Shown here: piece by piece, positions 36,401 through 49,008 of the stretch | How positions within the stretch are numbered: position 1 is the stretch's first letter | How the letters are laid out: each line of letters opens with the position of its first letter | Assembly (NCBI RefSeq): GCF_017562075.2 | Contig: NC_054082.1 | Location: 24,130,460 to 24,194,459 of the forward strand | Reading direction: 5' to 3' | Origin: Anopheles merus | Taxonomy: Eukaryota; Arthropoda; Insecta; Diptera; Culicidae | DNA length: 64,000 nt | Position numbers and translations under genes: made by a program | The notes under the pieces: model-generated | What the model saw: only the letters and a program-made list of their open reading frames with translations | The model's database searches: none | What the model was told of the DNA's origin: nothing

Positions 36401-39400
36401 AAAAACAACACAAAACCTGTTTAACAAAAGAGGAAAATTGATCCAATGTTTTTTATTATTATTATTATTTCCTTTCTGCATTATTTAATCATCCTTTCTT
36501 AGTATCAACTCCACTTAATCATTCCCTAAGGATTATCCATTGTTACGAACAGGCGTGTTCAGCTTGTGTGTGTGTGTGAGTGTGTTTGCTTTCTCGAATT
36601 ATAAATATTATTGACTGTAGTATAAGTAGCAAATGTTATCTTGTTCCCACATGCATTATCTTTATTTACTCTTGCCAAAAACGTTTCTTCGATTGCAGAT
36701 TGTGTCTGCACACCACGCTACCTAAATCCATCTTACAGCTTTAACGCTTTTTCCATTGTCTTTGTCCGTTGTTCTCAATTGTTTCGTTCCTGTTTTATTT
36801 TATGCTTCGCCGAGACCTTAGTAACGTTTAATCGCCAAGTGGGCAGCAAAAGAAGCGGAGTCAAATTAAAAGCCCACACAGTGCACACCACGGCACTGTT
36901 TGCGGTTGAAATCGTGTACGAGTAATAGAGTAAAGGTATACCGGACATTATTTCTTGTCTTTGTAGTGGTATCCTGAAGAGGAAGAAACACAAAACCTTG
37001 ATTTCTATTGCTTTCACTACACAACGGTTAACTACTGTTTCGTGCGCTGTACAGTGTAGTGCACCGGAAATGGGTAAACGCAAACTCCCTTAAACGCTAA
37101 CCTGCTATCGCCATTTGTCGTCTACTGTAGTAGAAGGTGTGTGTGTGTGTGTGTTTTTGGCTAACTTTTGATTCTGTTTGCATGTATGATTTTTTCTTTG
37201 TATGTATGACTTCAGGCAACTGTGCAACAGGGCGTTCCTTATAAAGCAATAATGCTCTTCCCCGCCTGGCTGATAGTCTTACACAGAGCAAACAAATGTG
37301 CAAAAGGTGCAATAATGGCAGAGCTATATGCGCGCTTTTCTTAACCCTCCATTTCTGCTCGGCAAAAGTTGGCACCATAATTGGGGTTTCATACTATACG
37401 AATGGCCTGTTCAATTGTTTGCTATCGCACGAAATCATATGCGTTGCCGTCTGTCTTCCATTTGTAAAAAAAAAACAATGCTAACACTTCTCAACACAAT
37501 ACTAAAATTGCTCAACAAAAACCGTAACGCAACGCTTAACTTTATAAATCTTCGACAGCTATGTATTATGCAAGCACTGAAACTCAGAGGCATACAAAAT
37601 GATTTACTATCGAAACACGTGTGTGGCGCGCACGTGTTTTAGTCTCGATTGCGCGCGCCTCAGACACACCACCACCACCACAGGTATGACAAATCTCACT
37701 GCCCTACTGGCTGTCTTTCACTTCACTGAGCTTGATTGTTATCTTCAATGTGTTGATGTTACTTTAAAGGGTGCGATATACTACGGCATGTTTTGTCCAC
37801 AGTGTGACACTCGTGTTCTTTTTTGTTTCTGCTCTTTTTATTTTCTCGCTTCCATCCCACACAAACCACAATTTAATCTCACTTTCGGTATAATCTTCTC
37901 ACTGCATCCTCTGTCTCGCTTACATACATTCTCGTTTCTCCTACCATTAGGATATGCGCAACGGTTACGGTTTCCTTACTCGGTATAAATATCTACTTGC
38001 ATCAAACCATCCTTGCCTCATTGTTGGCACATTGGCCAACATTAACCGCAACCAACTCACTTACAGCCTTACCTGCCTACATATATATAGGATAACAAAC
38101 GAAGGTCCTGCGCGTGTGCCCCTTCCCTTTTCACTGTCTTTGCTACCACCGGTCCCTTCTCTTTACCGCCTCACTCATTCCATCACCATGTTCTTGGTTC
38201 AGTCTTATGATATACAGTTACTATTAATGCTACTTTCATGCCATACAGTACCTTCCACTCCTAATCTAACGGTGTGTGTATGTTTGTGTGTGTGAATATG
38301 AATGACATAGAAGGTTATGGGATTAGCTGCCATACAATTTCAGCCTGCAATCGGCGGGATAAAGCTGCCCCGAAACGTTACAACGTAACGTAAGGAAAAA
38401 AAAAAGAAGGAAAACAATCTTGTGGTCAACTATACATGTGAGCAGTCCGAACAAACAGAAAGGAAAAAGAGTGAATTACAACAAACAATAATAATTTATC
38501 AACACAAAACATAGACATTTTAGGGAAGAATAATGCTTAATAACAGCATTCTGGAAACACACGCAATACACAGATGGCAATCAAATCCACACTCTTTTTT
38601 TGACAATTTTGAGCAAGGGAAGATTAAAAAAATGAAACAAGAAGTTACGAAAAATAGGACTAATTAGCACAAACTTATGTAAAAGATATTCACATACACA
38701 CACAAACATCGAAGGAGGATAGTAGAAGTAAAGCTTACAATTGAAAGGAAAGGACAGAAGCGAAAGGAAATAGAAAATTGTATAATAGAAAGGTTCTACC
38801 TAATATCTACTGGTTGGTTTTGGTGACTGACTATTTATGCTCTGGTTGGTTGGTTGGTTACGTTTACCGGGGCGCTACTCCTGATCTACTTAAGTAAAGG
38901 TTCCTGATACTGTGCTGCTGATGATCCTGGTTTGTACTACTGCGTGTACTACTGAATGGCTTCCCCCAGCGCAAAGCGGTACGTGTGTTTGTGTGTGTTT
39001 GAAACGTAAATGCTACATACTTCTTTAAAACGAGCAGCAAACGATGAATAGTATGGGGTAGAGGAGGTACGGGAAATCGGTTAAATTAAGAATGCTTTTT
39101 CACAGCGAGCGAGGAAAATCATTTCAGCTAAGCGCATTTAGTACACATTTGTTGTCGTTATTTGGTGGTGATGGTTGGTGTTGTTACATTTGGGCAAACA
39201 GTGCACATCGGGTTCTGTACAGCTTGCCTGGTGCGATACACATGATACACAAACAATGAGCACACTGTTGCTAAACTGTACATACTCCCTCCTCTCACTT
39301 CCCTACCGGATGGACTTCCGAAAGGGCGGAGAATTTGATTGGTTTGTGTCTGTCTGTGTGTTTGTTAAAGGGGAGACCCCCTTTGTCCTGTTATGACTGG

Positions 39401-39656
39401 ATTATTGGTTACACAGAACGCGGAATACACCCGCGCCCGTGCTCATTCTCTATTGCATCTATGCGTTGCGGTATATGCAGCTACCGCACTACTACACGGG
39501 GTCCGCTCACTGCGGACTAGCCTCCTGCCTTTGTTCTGCCACTGCCGGCGCCTCCTGAGGTGACGGGGTGGAGGCTTTAGCACTGCTCCGATCCGCTGCA
39601 CCCGGTGGCTGGGGCTGCCAGCGGGAGGACCGTGCCGGTGACCGCTAGGCCAACTG
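36401..39656 (-). other. Gpat4: Probable 3' UTR and downstream region of Gpat4
   Basis: AT-rich, non-coding, with GT runs at about 36567 and 37138 and multiple minus-strand AATAAA-type signals. I see no separate gene. The true end of the Gpat4 transcript is unknown; up to 3.2 kb of 3' UTR is possible, which would be long. Confidence 0.35.
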
Positions 39657-42600
39657 TCATTCGCCCTTCAGCAGCTTGCTAAACTTCTCCTGCTGCTTCT
39701 CCTTCCATTCCTTCTTTGGTTTCGAGCGCTTCAGCTGCCCGTCCCAGACGAGATCGACCAGACCGCCCTGGTCGGCGATGACGCGCTTCACGCGGTTCGC
39801 GAAATCGATCGCCGACTCGCCCTCCTGCCGCTCCATCGGTGGCAGATACCAGACGTCGCACACGATCGCCCAGGAGGTCATCATGAGGAACAGGTACTGC
39901 ATCATCGAGTAGCGCGAGCTGTTCCAGAAAGCATCACCAAACCGTGGATCGTATCTAAAAAAAAAGAGGTACAGGGTAGGTCGTAAGTTTGCGGTTTGCG
40001 AAAGCAGCCCTCTCACGCTCCTTACTTGATGGCCACTGGATAGATGACGCCGCCAACCTCAAAGCTGCCCTTTTTGAACTGCATCACGGAGGTGTTGTTG
40101 ATGCAGGTGCCCTCGGGGAAGATTAGGATCGGTGGATTTTTCGGATCGGTCACGTGCTCCTTTAACCTGTGTGAGAAGAACAAAAAAACCCATTGCGATT
40201 AATGTACAGTTGCCAGAGTATGTGTTTTATTTGTGCGTTACGCTTACCTCTTCGCCACCAGAATACGATCCTTTGCTTCTGCACGCTCGAACCAGATGTG
40301 CGGCGAGGCTCGGGCCAGGGCACGCTGAAGCACGCCCAAAAATCCGCCATGTCGTTGCCCGATCTTTCAATCACCATTCGAAGGAGCAGGAACGGACGGT
40401 GGATAAAATGCAACAAATCATGTTAATACTTCCATTAAAGCTTGTTTAAAAAATGCAACAATTTTTACGAGCGCGTAGGTGAGAATGTACAAACGGTAGA
40501 GAGAGAGAGAGACCGAGAGAGTGAGTGAGAGATCCTACACGGTTGTGGCCGTACTTACCAGCGAGTAACAATTGTCACACATTAACATTAACACATCGAT
40601 GGGACTGGTATGATTTGCCACGCAGATGCCATTCAATGGACGATTCTGTATGTTATGATAATTGACCACAGATGATAATGCACTCGACAGAAAGCCGAAA
40701 CACTGAATCAGCACACTCTTGACCAGGGCGCGCTTGATGGAACCTTCCGGCACGCACCCCACGACGGCGGTGCAGAGCGTCAACCAAATGACCTAAATGT
40801 GGAACACGGATGCCATGTGGGAGAGAGAGAGAGAGAGAGAGAGAGAAGGGAAAAAGATCGATGCATTGGTGGTGCAGTTGTTGGGTAATATGTACAAATG
40901 GTCTCATGTGCAATTGTTACAGATGCCAATGGGTGGAACGGATTTGGGGGACTTTGGTTTTGGTTTTTTACAGTATGCCCTAAAGATGGGATGGTCTTCG
41001 AATAACGGTGGTAGACACAACGGTGGTACAAATTGTGGTACAAATTGTGCCTATTGCCATGGATTATTAGCTTGGTGGAATATTGTTCACAGGGTGCGAA
41101 ACATTGTTCCTGCTGCCAAAAAATGAATAATGATGATGAGGATGGTATGTCCCAATTTTAATCGCTATACTTCATTTAGGATTGTTTTCCAGTTCTGTGC
41201 ACATTCTAATGCTTATGAGAGGTTAATTGGTATACACTTGTAGCATGTAACACTACTTTACTGGTTGAGTCTAAAGCATCTTTTTAAATGCAGTTTGATT
41301 TGTTTAACGTATGTCTAAAGCTTCAAATGTAAAACAAACATTGAGCCGCCTCAAAGACATCTGCTTCGATCAATACAGCGAAATTCATTATCCGTATCGT
41401 CCTTGATAATTAAACTTTCCATCGTGATTATCGTGCACTAACTAATGTCCCTGCCTGATTCGCACACAGTTCCATATGACCTCAGCATGTTTGACGTCAT
41501 CATCCAGTTGAAAGGACGTGCAGGAAGATTTGCTCAACGGAGGAAACAGGCAATGCAGGGAGAACTCCCCCCGTCCCCATCCGCTTTACATCCATCTTCT
41601 GGCAACACAACAAATGCAACAGATGAGATTGGGAGCGATAGTGGAGACGCAATGTCAACAGCAACCATGCGCCGTAGCGACTAGCCAAAGAGTAAGGCTT
41701 CTTCATTCACCGAACAACACGTTCGCGCTCCGTTCGTTCGGGCCGTCCCTCGCCACGATGCCAAACCCCAACGTTCGTAGTAATGCTCACGTACCTATAG
41801 AGGTCTGTTGCAGAGCAACGTAACTGCATCGTAACACAGGTCCATGCCATCCATGTTGTCGCCCACTCTCATGCAACCGTCGTCTGGTGTATGTGTGTGT
41901 GTTTGTGTGAAAGTGTTTGTGTTATCACCTGATTTGAACTTTGCCTTCCTGCATGCAAGTACAGTGCAGTGGCACCACCTGTGCCACCCGTGCTGTTGCC
42001 GTCTACCATGCATTAGTTCAAAGTGGCGATGCGGTTACGAAATTGATTTCCACTACAACAATCTGCTCATCTTATCGCAAAGTGGGGGGAAATAAAATAG
42101 GAAGGAAAGTGTGTTGGCAGGGTACCGTCACGGACACGGTCCGTTCGGCGATAAGGTAGCAATTTGTTCGAGAGTGCGCGCACATTGACACAGCAAAACG
42201 GGTCTGGGAGGGATGATGGTATATTATTTTGTTGTGATTTTCTAAATCCTCTGGATAAGTGAGTTTTGAGTAACGTGAGCCAGTATTGTGAAGGAAATTA
42301 AAATAAAACTGACTGAAACTGATTTACACTGTGTGCTTTTTCGAGGAAATATTATCTTTTTTAATTAAAGCTATTTTAATTGAAATTTGTTACTATAATC
42401 AACTTTTAATTCGGAAAATTTTGTTATCTATTTTCCATAAAATGAGACTAATCTAATTCATTTTAAAATGTAGATAAATCAAAACATGTGACTATTCATT
42501 TCCTTATAAATACTGACCAAACATACGGATTAGTATGTAATCTGCTAAATACTAAGTAAACTTAAAATTGATTGATTTTTACTTCCTCTAAAGATTCTAA

Positions 42601-45600
42601 GAAACGCGCTTACTTGTTTCGAAATTGCCAGAGAAATGAAGTCGATAAATAAAGTGAACAGTAAACGTGCCGAATGGAGGATGATGTCGCATCCAACAAA
42701 CAAAGGACAACCAGGTTCCTAAATAATGAAACATTGACGACACAAACAACAGGCGATCGTGGATCGTGCATGAACGTGAATATTTACAAAATGCACTGCT
42801 CTCCGCAGAGAGTGCTCTCACACGACCGAGTGTGTACGGAGCGTTCGATGAGCTGATGAGAAGATTGAACACAATCACAATCACAACGGTCAAAAAATAC
42901 GGATAACCAGCACAGGATCGCATGAATGTCTCTAAGAACCGTCGCTCGCAAAAATACTTTTGTATAACACCGCTCAGTAGACCGAAGCCCAACATCTCAC
43001 CAGCGAGTAGGTACAGTCGGTGGACAGGATCGCAATGTCAATCGGTGTCGTGTGGTTCGCCACGCAGAAGCCACAGTTTTTCGGCTTGTACTCGGGGTGG
43101 TGGAACCGTACCACGCCCGAAATCGAGCGGGTAATCATACGGAACGTGTGCTTAAACACGATATCGTTCATCGCACGGCGCAACCGGTACGTCGGAATCA
43201 TGCCCACGAACGCGAAGCCAATCACGCAGTAGACCACCTTTTGTTTTGTTTTTGTTTTTGGGGTTTGTTTGGAGCGGAAGAAGAGAGATTTTGTTTTAGT
43301 TTCAGCATCGCAGAAGAAGACCATTCCATCCCGTGGGGAAAAGAAATTTAGAAACAGTTAGTATGCACATTATAAACCGCAGCGTTAGAGGATCGGCTTT
43401 ATCCATCCGGCGGCTGTTGTAAGGAAGCGTTAGGGAGATTTGTTTCCAACACAAAATGGATCTTTTTTATCGGGCTAGAAACATTTGGTGGTTACAATCT
43501 TCCAAACCTCCTTGCCCACAACGCGCCGTGGAACCGTGTGCTGCCGTGTGTGTGCCACGTACCCACACAGCCACTTACCCCGATGAAGCAGATGAGCACC
43601 CGCATCGGCATCAGGATAAAGTATCGAATCAAAAACCCGATCATCCATATCACCGTCAACCGCCAGCTGATGAACTCGTACTGCCGGTTGGTGCGCGTGA
43701 GCAGGTTCCAATTTTTTAGCTCCTCCGCCAGGAACCGGCTCGTCACCTGATCCTCGATGATGGCCTCCATGCCCGACTTGACGTAGTCGAGACAGTTCGA
43801 CAGCTTGAAGCCGGCTGCCTCGTGCTCGCCGCCGCCGCCCTCCGACCCATCCGATTTGGTTTCCTCGTCGCCCTCTTCACCCTGATCGCGCGTACCGCCC
43901 GCGCCCTCCTCCTGCGGTTCGGCACTTTTGCTGCGCGTGTCATCGATCATCTCCGGCGATAGGATGAGCGATTCGGCCCGGCTAATGACGGTGTTGCCAC
44001 CGTTCGCAATGTGTGAGGAGGTGTCGCGTCCGTTCATGTACCGGTGGCTGCCACCGTTCGGTATGGTGCCGTTCGTTTTGGCGCTTCCCGTGCCATCGCC
44101 GGTGTCGGCCGTGTCCGGGCTAGGATTGTCACCGCTGGGTGCGTCCTCATCTTCTGGATCTGATTGTGTAATGTTGGCAAACTGCTGCTTCCGCACCGAT
44201 TCAATGTTCTGACGACCGAACTAAAAGAGGAAGGAGAGGGAGAAAGAGAAAGAGGGATGGTTAATCGTATCAAACTAAACACAAATTAAAATATTTGAGG
44301 TCAATAATGTAAAAACTTGGATGAATATAGCTATGCCTTAAGTAGACCCAAATGAAATGCACAAATTTATCTTTGTTTTGTATTATAGCAAAGCAACAAT
44401 CTGTCCTTTTCTCTTCTTTTTTGTATTAATTCAAGCAAAAACTTGGTCCCTTCACACTGGACACCTACAAGATAAATTACCAACTAATTACTCATTTCAA
44501 CCTTTATTGAAGTTTTTTTTTCTTATAGAATTGAAAAAAAAAGTTCATCCATGCGTGCGGCAGGTACGATCGAACGTTTACGTATTGGGGGGAGGGAAGC
44601 GTATAAAAACAAAATCACAGAGCGAAAAATCTGGCATCATCTTTGAGACGCGACGTTTTTGGTTGAGAATTTGGAGGTCAACGACGAGCAGCAGCGAAAA
44701 GGCCAGCTCGCGATGTGCTTGACGGGCGCGTTTCAACAGAACGCAGTTCATTAATAATTGCGTCATGCGGCAGCCCCCTCCCCCCCTTCTCCTCATCAGA
44801 TGACGACATCAGCAGCATCCGGAGCGAAAGGAAGATTGTTATGGTTGTTCGCACTATCGAATATAAGAGGTTGGATTTATTTTCCTTTTTGAAGCTTAAG
44901 TCTTTCTTTGTAGCGTTTGTTTAGAGTTGTTATAAATTGCTCAACCGTGTATTAGTAGTCCCAGCTGTTACGTATATTTATATACCGCTCAGCTGATCTG
45001 TCTGGTGCCTGAGATAACAAGCAATCGTCTTGCTCTCTCCCTCTCTCTCTCTCTCTCTGTCAGCGAGACGTCTACATCTCCGATCACACGGTTCGTCTGG
45101 CGGCAACTATTTTATTTTTTTCTGATAAAAAAACACATCCATCCGCACGGAAGGGAGCACACAGCGTACGCATTTGGTCCTCACTATGGCCACCGTCTAC
45201 GGCGCCAATGGTTTGAAGCGTGGAAAATTGTTTTCGATTACCCCGCCGCTTGCACTGTGCCATGGGATTCGAGAACGCACGAGAAGAAGGATGCAGCACA
45301 CCAGAGCGGTAGTAATCGCTTGGCGGGCCGCTGAGTCCTCGTCGGAGAAGGAAAACAAAATCACGCCACTGCGCGCTCTGCTGCCATTGCCATTGTGACA
45401 GTGGGATGCAAGTACACTTCAGTGAACTTCCACTCTCGCCCGTAAGTGCAGGCCCGTAAAGGTGTCGTGGTGTGTTGGAAGAGTGACACGCTTCCTACTC
45501 CGCTTCAGCAGGAGGGTCGTAATGGAGCAAATAAATAAAGCTAATTTGTAAGTAAACTGAAACCCCGCCACCGTAACACAACGGAGGCGCATCCCACCGC

Positions 45601-48600
45601 GTCATTGGGGTGATGATACGGGTTGAGAAGCGGTAGAGTGCAAGGGTTCCATCCGGGTGACGATGGCAACAAGAAGATGATCCGTGAATAGTAAACAAAA
45701 CAGTATACCCATCCGGCGCAACTACAGCGCCCCCGTCCCACCCAAAAGGGCGGAATGTTCTGGATGCTGTACGGTTGGAGAGTATTATTTTGTCGAAATC
45801 ATAAATCAGAAATACTTGATAACAACACGGAGCGTTTTATATGGTGATTGATAACAGACCTGCGCACGTCACGGCGGATAATGCGCGATAGATGGGCAAC
45901 GAAACGTACACCAAAACGATCGCACAGACCGGCGGCTGTGGTCTGTCGCTATGGTTCGCTCCTGCTACAATAAGCTAATAAACAGTGCTTGGGGGGAGAG
46001 CATTATTATTTCAAAACAAAATATAAAACAAAAAACCCTCATACAGGCTGTGCGGGTAAAGGGCGAGGGTCGGCGTAGTGGAGGATTTCTATCGAACATT
46101 CCGATATAAGCTGTTGATAAGGAAATGGCATTCTCCCCAGTACTCTCTCCCTCTCCTGCCGAATGTAATCTTATCGTTGGTGCACGGGGTACACACGGTT
46201 TTTGGGGATGGCGCTTTTTGCGTCGCGTTTGGCTCAGCGTGTATAAATTAAGTGCAAAAAATGAAGGTATCATTAAACACCACAACAAACAGGCCAATAC
46301 CATTCAATCAATCCTTTACGCCTCGGTCCATGATGCGAGGTGCATCAAACTTATCGCGCACGCCCAGATAAAATGTTTGCCCACAAAGGGTGAGCCAAAG
46401 TGCTTAGCGCTTATCCACTTGTGTTTGTTACTATTAACAGCATTATTATTATGCACATAGTCGTCGTCACCGTGGCATTATCATTTTGCCAGGAAGCAGT
46501 GCACCAATGCCATTGACCCTTGTTTGCGGAGGGCAAAGCTAGGTTCACAAATATCACGTGCTGGGCGCACTTCATAACCGTCCCTTAATGGATTCAGTCG
46601 CTCTCTATCACCGACTTCCTTTTGCACCTTCTTGTTCCGAAGCTTTCTGGGCCTCCATTAACACCCGAGCTGACATTGAATCTCCGGTATTGGGTTCTAG
46701 TGTAATGAGGCGTAAACAAACACCCTCCTGCGCACCTTCCCGTGCGTGCGCTACTATCGGGGAGAGGGTGGGGCCCCAGCTTTTCGGGTTCACTGGCGAT
46801 GGGGTCGTCAATCGTACCGGCCCCCTCTCCCCAATCGGGCCATTTAAAATGACAACAAAAATAGCAATATCAATCGTGCCGCAGCGAGGGGCTCGATCTC
46901 GGGCCCGTTGCGTTTGGGTTGCATTGGACCAGTACTGCAGTGTAGTGTGTCGTTTTGATTATTGACTTTGCTGCGGAGAAGCTTTGCTGCATGTGTGTGT
47001 GTGTGTTGGTGTGCTTGTTCCCTGCCGGAGCTACCAAGGCATAGGGCACCGCACAGCACAACACTACTGGCACTTTATCTGCAAATGAAAACAAAGACAA
47101 ACGATGAATAAATGTGCATTTTTGTTCCTCTCCGTTGCGGTGGGGTCGCCATAGACTGTATACAGCACCAGTGGTGGTGGCACGTGGTGTTGGTGAAATC
47201 CGACAGCGAAACTCACAGACCCATACAGCGTTGGCCTTGACCGCTTCGTAGAGAAATCGCGTAACACACACGCACTCTGTATAAAAGCGTAGCGACTTTG
47301 TCCGTACACGGGGAGGCGATTATAATTTCACGGTCAAGCTTATAGATAATGGACCGCCGCCACCGTTTAGACCTAGCGAAAAGGGCTGCGACAAATGGCA
47401 TACCACAACGACTGCACTGCAGCAGCAGCGGAACGGTTCGATCGAACGGAATCACTTCCACCAGCTGGTTGCTAACGTTTCCTGTCACTTCAATGCTAAC
47501 TAGTTGAAACCTTTGCATCCAAAAAGAAACAGTTACGGTGCCTTGCAACGGGCTAGACGCAGCAGCTGTATGCTCGCTGTTCCGCGTAGTAATTACAGCA
47601 TGTATGCACACGTGTGTAACCCTGCCTGGCTGCCCTGCTGGAGGCAAAGGTTTCTTTTTGGTGCGTATATTTCAAATCTACCAAACGCCACCACACTGTC
47701 GCACTTTGGACCTTCAATCACGAAACCGTTCGCCCGCAAAAAAATAGGGGAGATTCGTTGGTCGTTGGGTCGGGCCTGCCTGTTGGAAACAACTGCAACA
47801 GATTACCCGTTCATTAGCAAGTTAAAGTGCTGGCTGCCCAATTCCCGCACGACCGGCACGACCAATGCACGATGGCAAAAGCTCAACCACAGCAGGAAAA
47901 AAAAACACACACACATGTGTGTGTATGTACAAAACAACAAGCAGCACACCATGTGAAACGAACCTCCTTCAAGGTTCCCTTCTTGCTCGTTGTTGCGCTC
48001 ATTGTCGCGCGTTTAACGCAAACTTAGGTGAACCTAGCGCGCAGACAAAACGCAAAATCCGGTCGGTCGGCGCGTTTCCATGTTCCAGCGTTTAACATCG
48101 CCGTTGATAAGGCATAATGATGATTCAGCATAAGTCGGTGCCACCTCCACTCCTCTGCTCTGCTAGGGACGATTCGTTTGTGGACAGACTGTGGCTGTTT
48201 ACGTGTTCTCCCTCCTTGCGCCCTTAGCGATTCCCTCCCTACGTGTGTAGAATAATAAAATTGAAACTTTTAAATCTGCTGACCAACGCCGATCAACCCC
48301 GCGACACGTTTTTGGTATTACCACCCCACCACACATCCGGGCGGGTGGTCCGGGGGTTGGTTATCGATTATGGATTCAATTCTCCCGCTTTGATAATCTT
48401 CGGCTTCCGTCGGGCTGGACTGAAGACGGCGCTGTGAAGGCCAAACGGTGTGAAACGTGGGCAAGATTGTCCCGTGCAGCCCGTTTATCGACACGGCTTT
48501 CTTCTTAATCGTTGCCTGCTCATGTTGGCAGGTTTTGTGCTGCGGTGCTGCAATTCAGCACAGAAAGGGCAGCTAAGCAGGCGGCGTTGATTGAAGCGCC

Positions 48601-49008
48601 ATCCTTTCTCGCGTATCCTTTGAGACAACTTTAGCGACGCGACTAGCGCGAGACAAGCGAAGGGATTATTGATTTTCTTTCCAGACGCATGACATCCTCC
48701 CACACACACACACAGACGCACAGCCGCCGCTTTGGGATGGGTTGGGCGCACCAGATACACAATCAAACAAGCGAAAAATGCAGGACGACGAGAACGTGGT
48801 CCCCGTTTCGAAAGCGGGTCAGTTCCCGAAACCGCGCTCCGCGCAGCTACCTTACCTCGAATATTTTCACCAGCAGGTTCACGTAGAGCCGCCGCACGCC
48901 GAACGATTTTCCGATCGATGCCATAAACACGATGGAAAATAGGAAGGCGAAGAACGGTGTCAGCGTCACCATCGACATGATGGACCAGGCCGCCTGCAAT
49001 CCGCCCAT
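39657..49008 (-). CDS. Gpat4: Glycerol-3-phosphate acyltransferase 3/4 (AGPAT6-type), with alternative catalytic exons
   Basis: Coding exons on the minus strand: 49008-48856, 44220-43579, then either 43237-43001 (A) or 40792-40559 (B), then 40363-40248, 40166-40026, 39954-39657. The product is 528 aa with A or 527 aa with B. The acyltransferase motifs are all visible: HX4D in the alternative exon (NHTTPID or NHTSPID), PHIWFER, IFPEGT (about 399-403), YPVAIK. The C-terminus (FGDAFWNSSRYSMMQYL, SWAIVCDVWYLPP, QGGLVDLVWDG) is diagnostic for GPAT3/4. Membrane segments lie at about 13-32 and 237-265. Role by family: the first step of triacylglycerol and phospholipid synthesis, acyl-CoA plus glycerol-3-phosphate, on ER and lipid droplets. 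An acidic Ser/Gly-rich insert (about 68-170) makes it longer than human GPAT4 (456 aa). Confidence 0.93.
40559..40792 (-). CDS. Gpat4: Gpat4 alternative exon B (HX4D motif version B)
   Basis: 78 codons, phase 0 at both ends, alternative to exon A. It contains ICVANHTSPIDV with His326 and Asp331. It is the closer match to vertebrate GPAT4 (shared VVG..P.G, NRP.NG, ICVANHTSPID), so it probably keeps the ancestral sequence. The acceptor CACATTTAG and donor GTAAGT are good. CU-rich tracts lie on both sides in the transcript (see findings). Including both A and B would keep the frame but duplicate the motif I block. Confidence 0.88.
40793..43000 (-). other. Intron between Gpat4 exons A and B
   Basis: 2.2 kb. 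I looked on the minus strand for a third HX4D-bearing exon and found none. It contains GT runs near 41891 and AT-rich stretches near 42350-42600. No nested gene is supported. Confidence 0.5.
40819..40847 (-). promoter_or_regulatory. CU-repeat tract upstream of Gpat4 exon B
   Basis: A plus-strand GA dinucleotide run; the transcript reads (CU)n. It ends about 27 bases upstream of the exon B acceptor and is separate from the acceptor's own pyrimidine stretch. A second CU-rich tract lies at about 40499-40533, 25-60 bases downstream of the exon B donor. Such pairs are typical binding platforms for PTB (hephaestus in flies). Function is inferred. Confidence 0.4.
43001..43237 (-). CDS. Gpat4: Gpat4 alternative exon A (HX4D motif version A)
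   Basis: 79 codons, phase 0 at both ends, joining FIG| upstream to |IGQRHGG downstream. It contains CVANHTTPIDI with His327 and Asp332 (isoform numbering). Its first half (VGMIPTYRLRRAMNDIVFK) has diverged from exon B and from human GPAT4. The acceptor has an almost purine-only context (AAAACAAAAG|GTGG) with no polypyrimidine tract, and the donor is GTGAGA, so splicing is likely weak or regulated. The sequence is fully open and conserves every motif I residue, so it is not a decayed copy. Confidence 0.85.
44221..48855 (-). other. First intron of Gpat4 (4.6 kb)
   Basis: The donor is GTAAGG at 48855 and the acceptor CCTCTTTTAG at 44221 has a long pyrimidine tract. It contains a (CT)n run at about 45033-45058 and GT runs near 46991. 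Scattered open frames show no domain. No nested gene or RNA gene recognised. Confidence 0.5.

Noticed and set aside
42597..42995. Hydrophobic minus-strand frame right after Gpat4 exon A, considered as a third alternative exon
   Set aside because: It lacks the HX4D motif and merely extends from the intron. No pair of phase-0 splice sites frames it.
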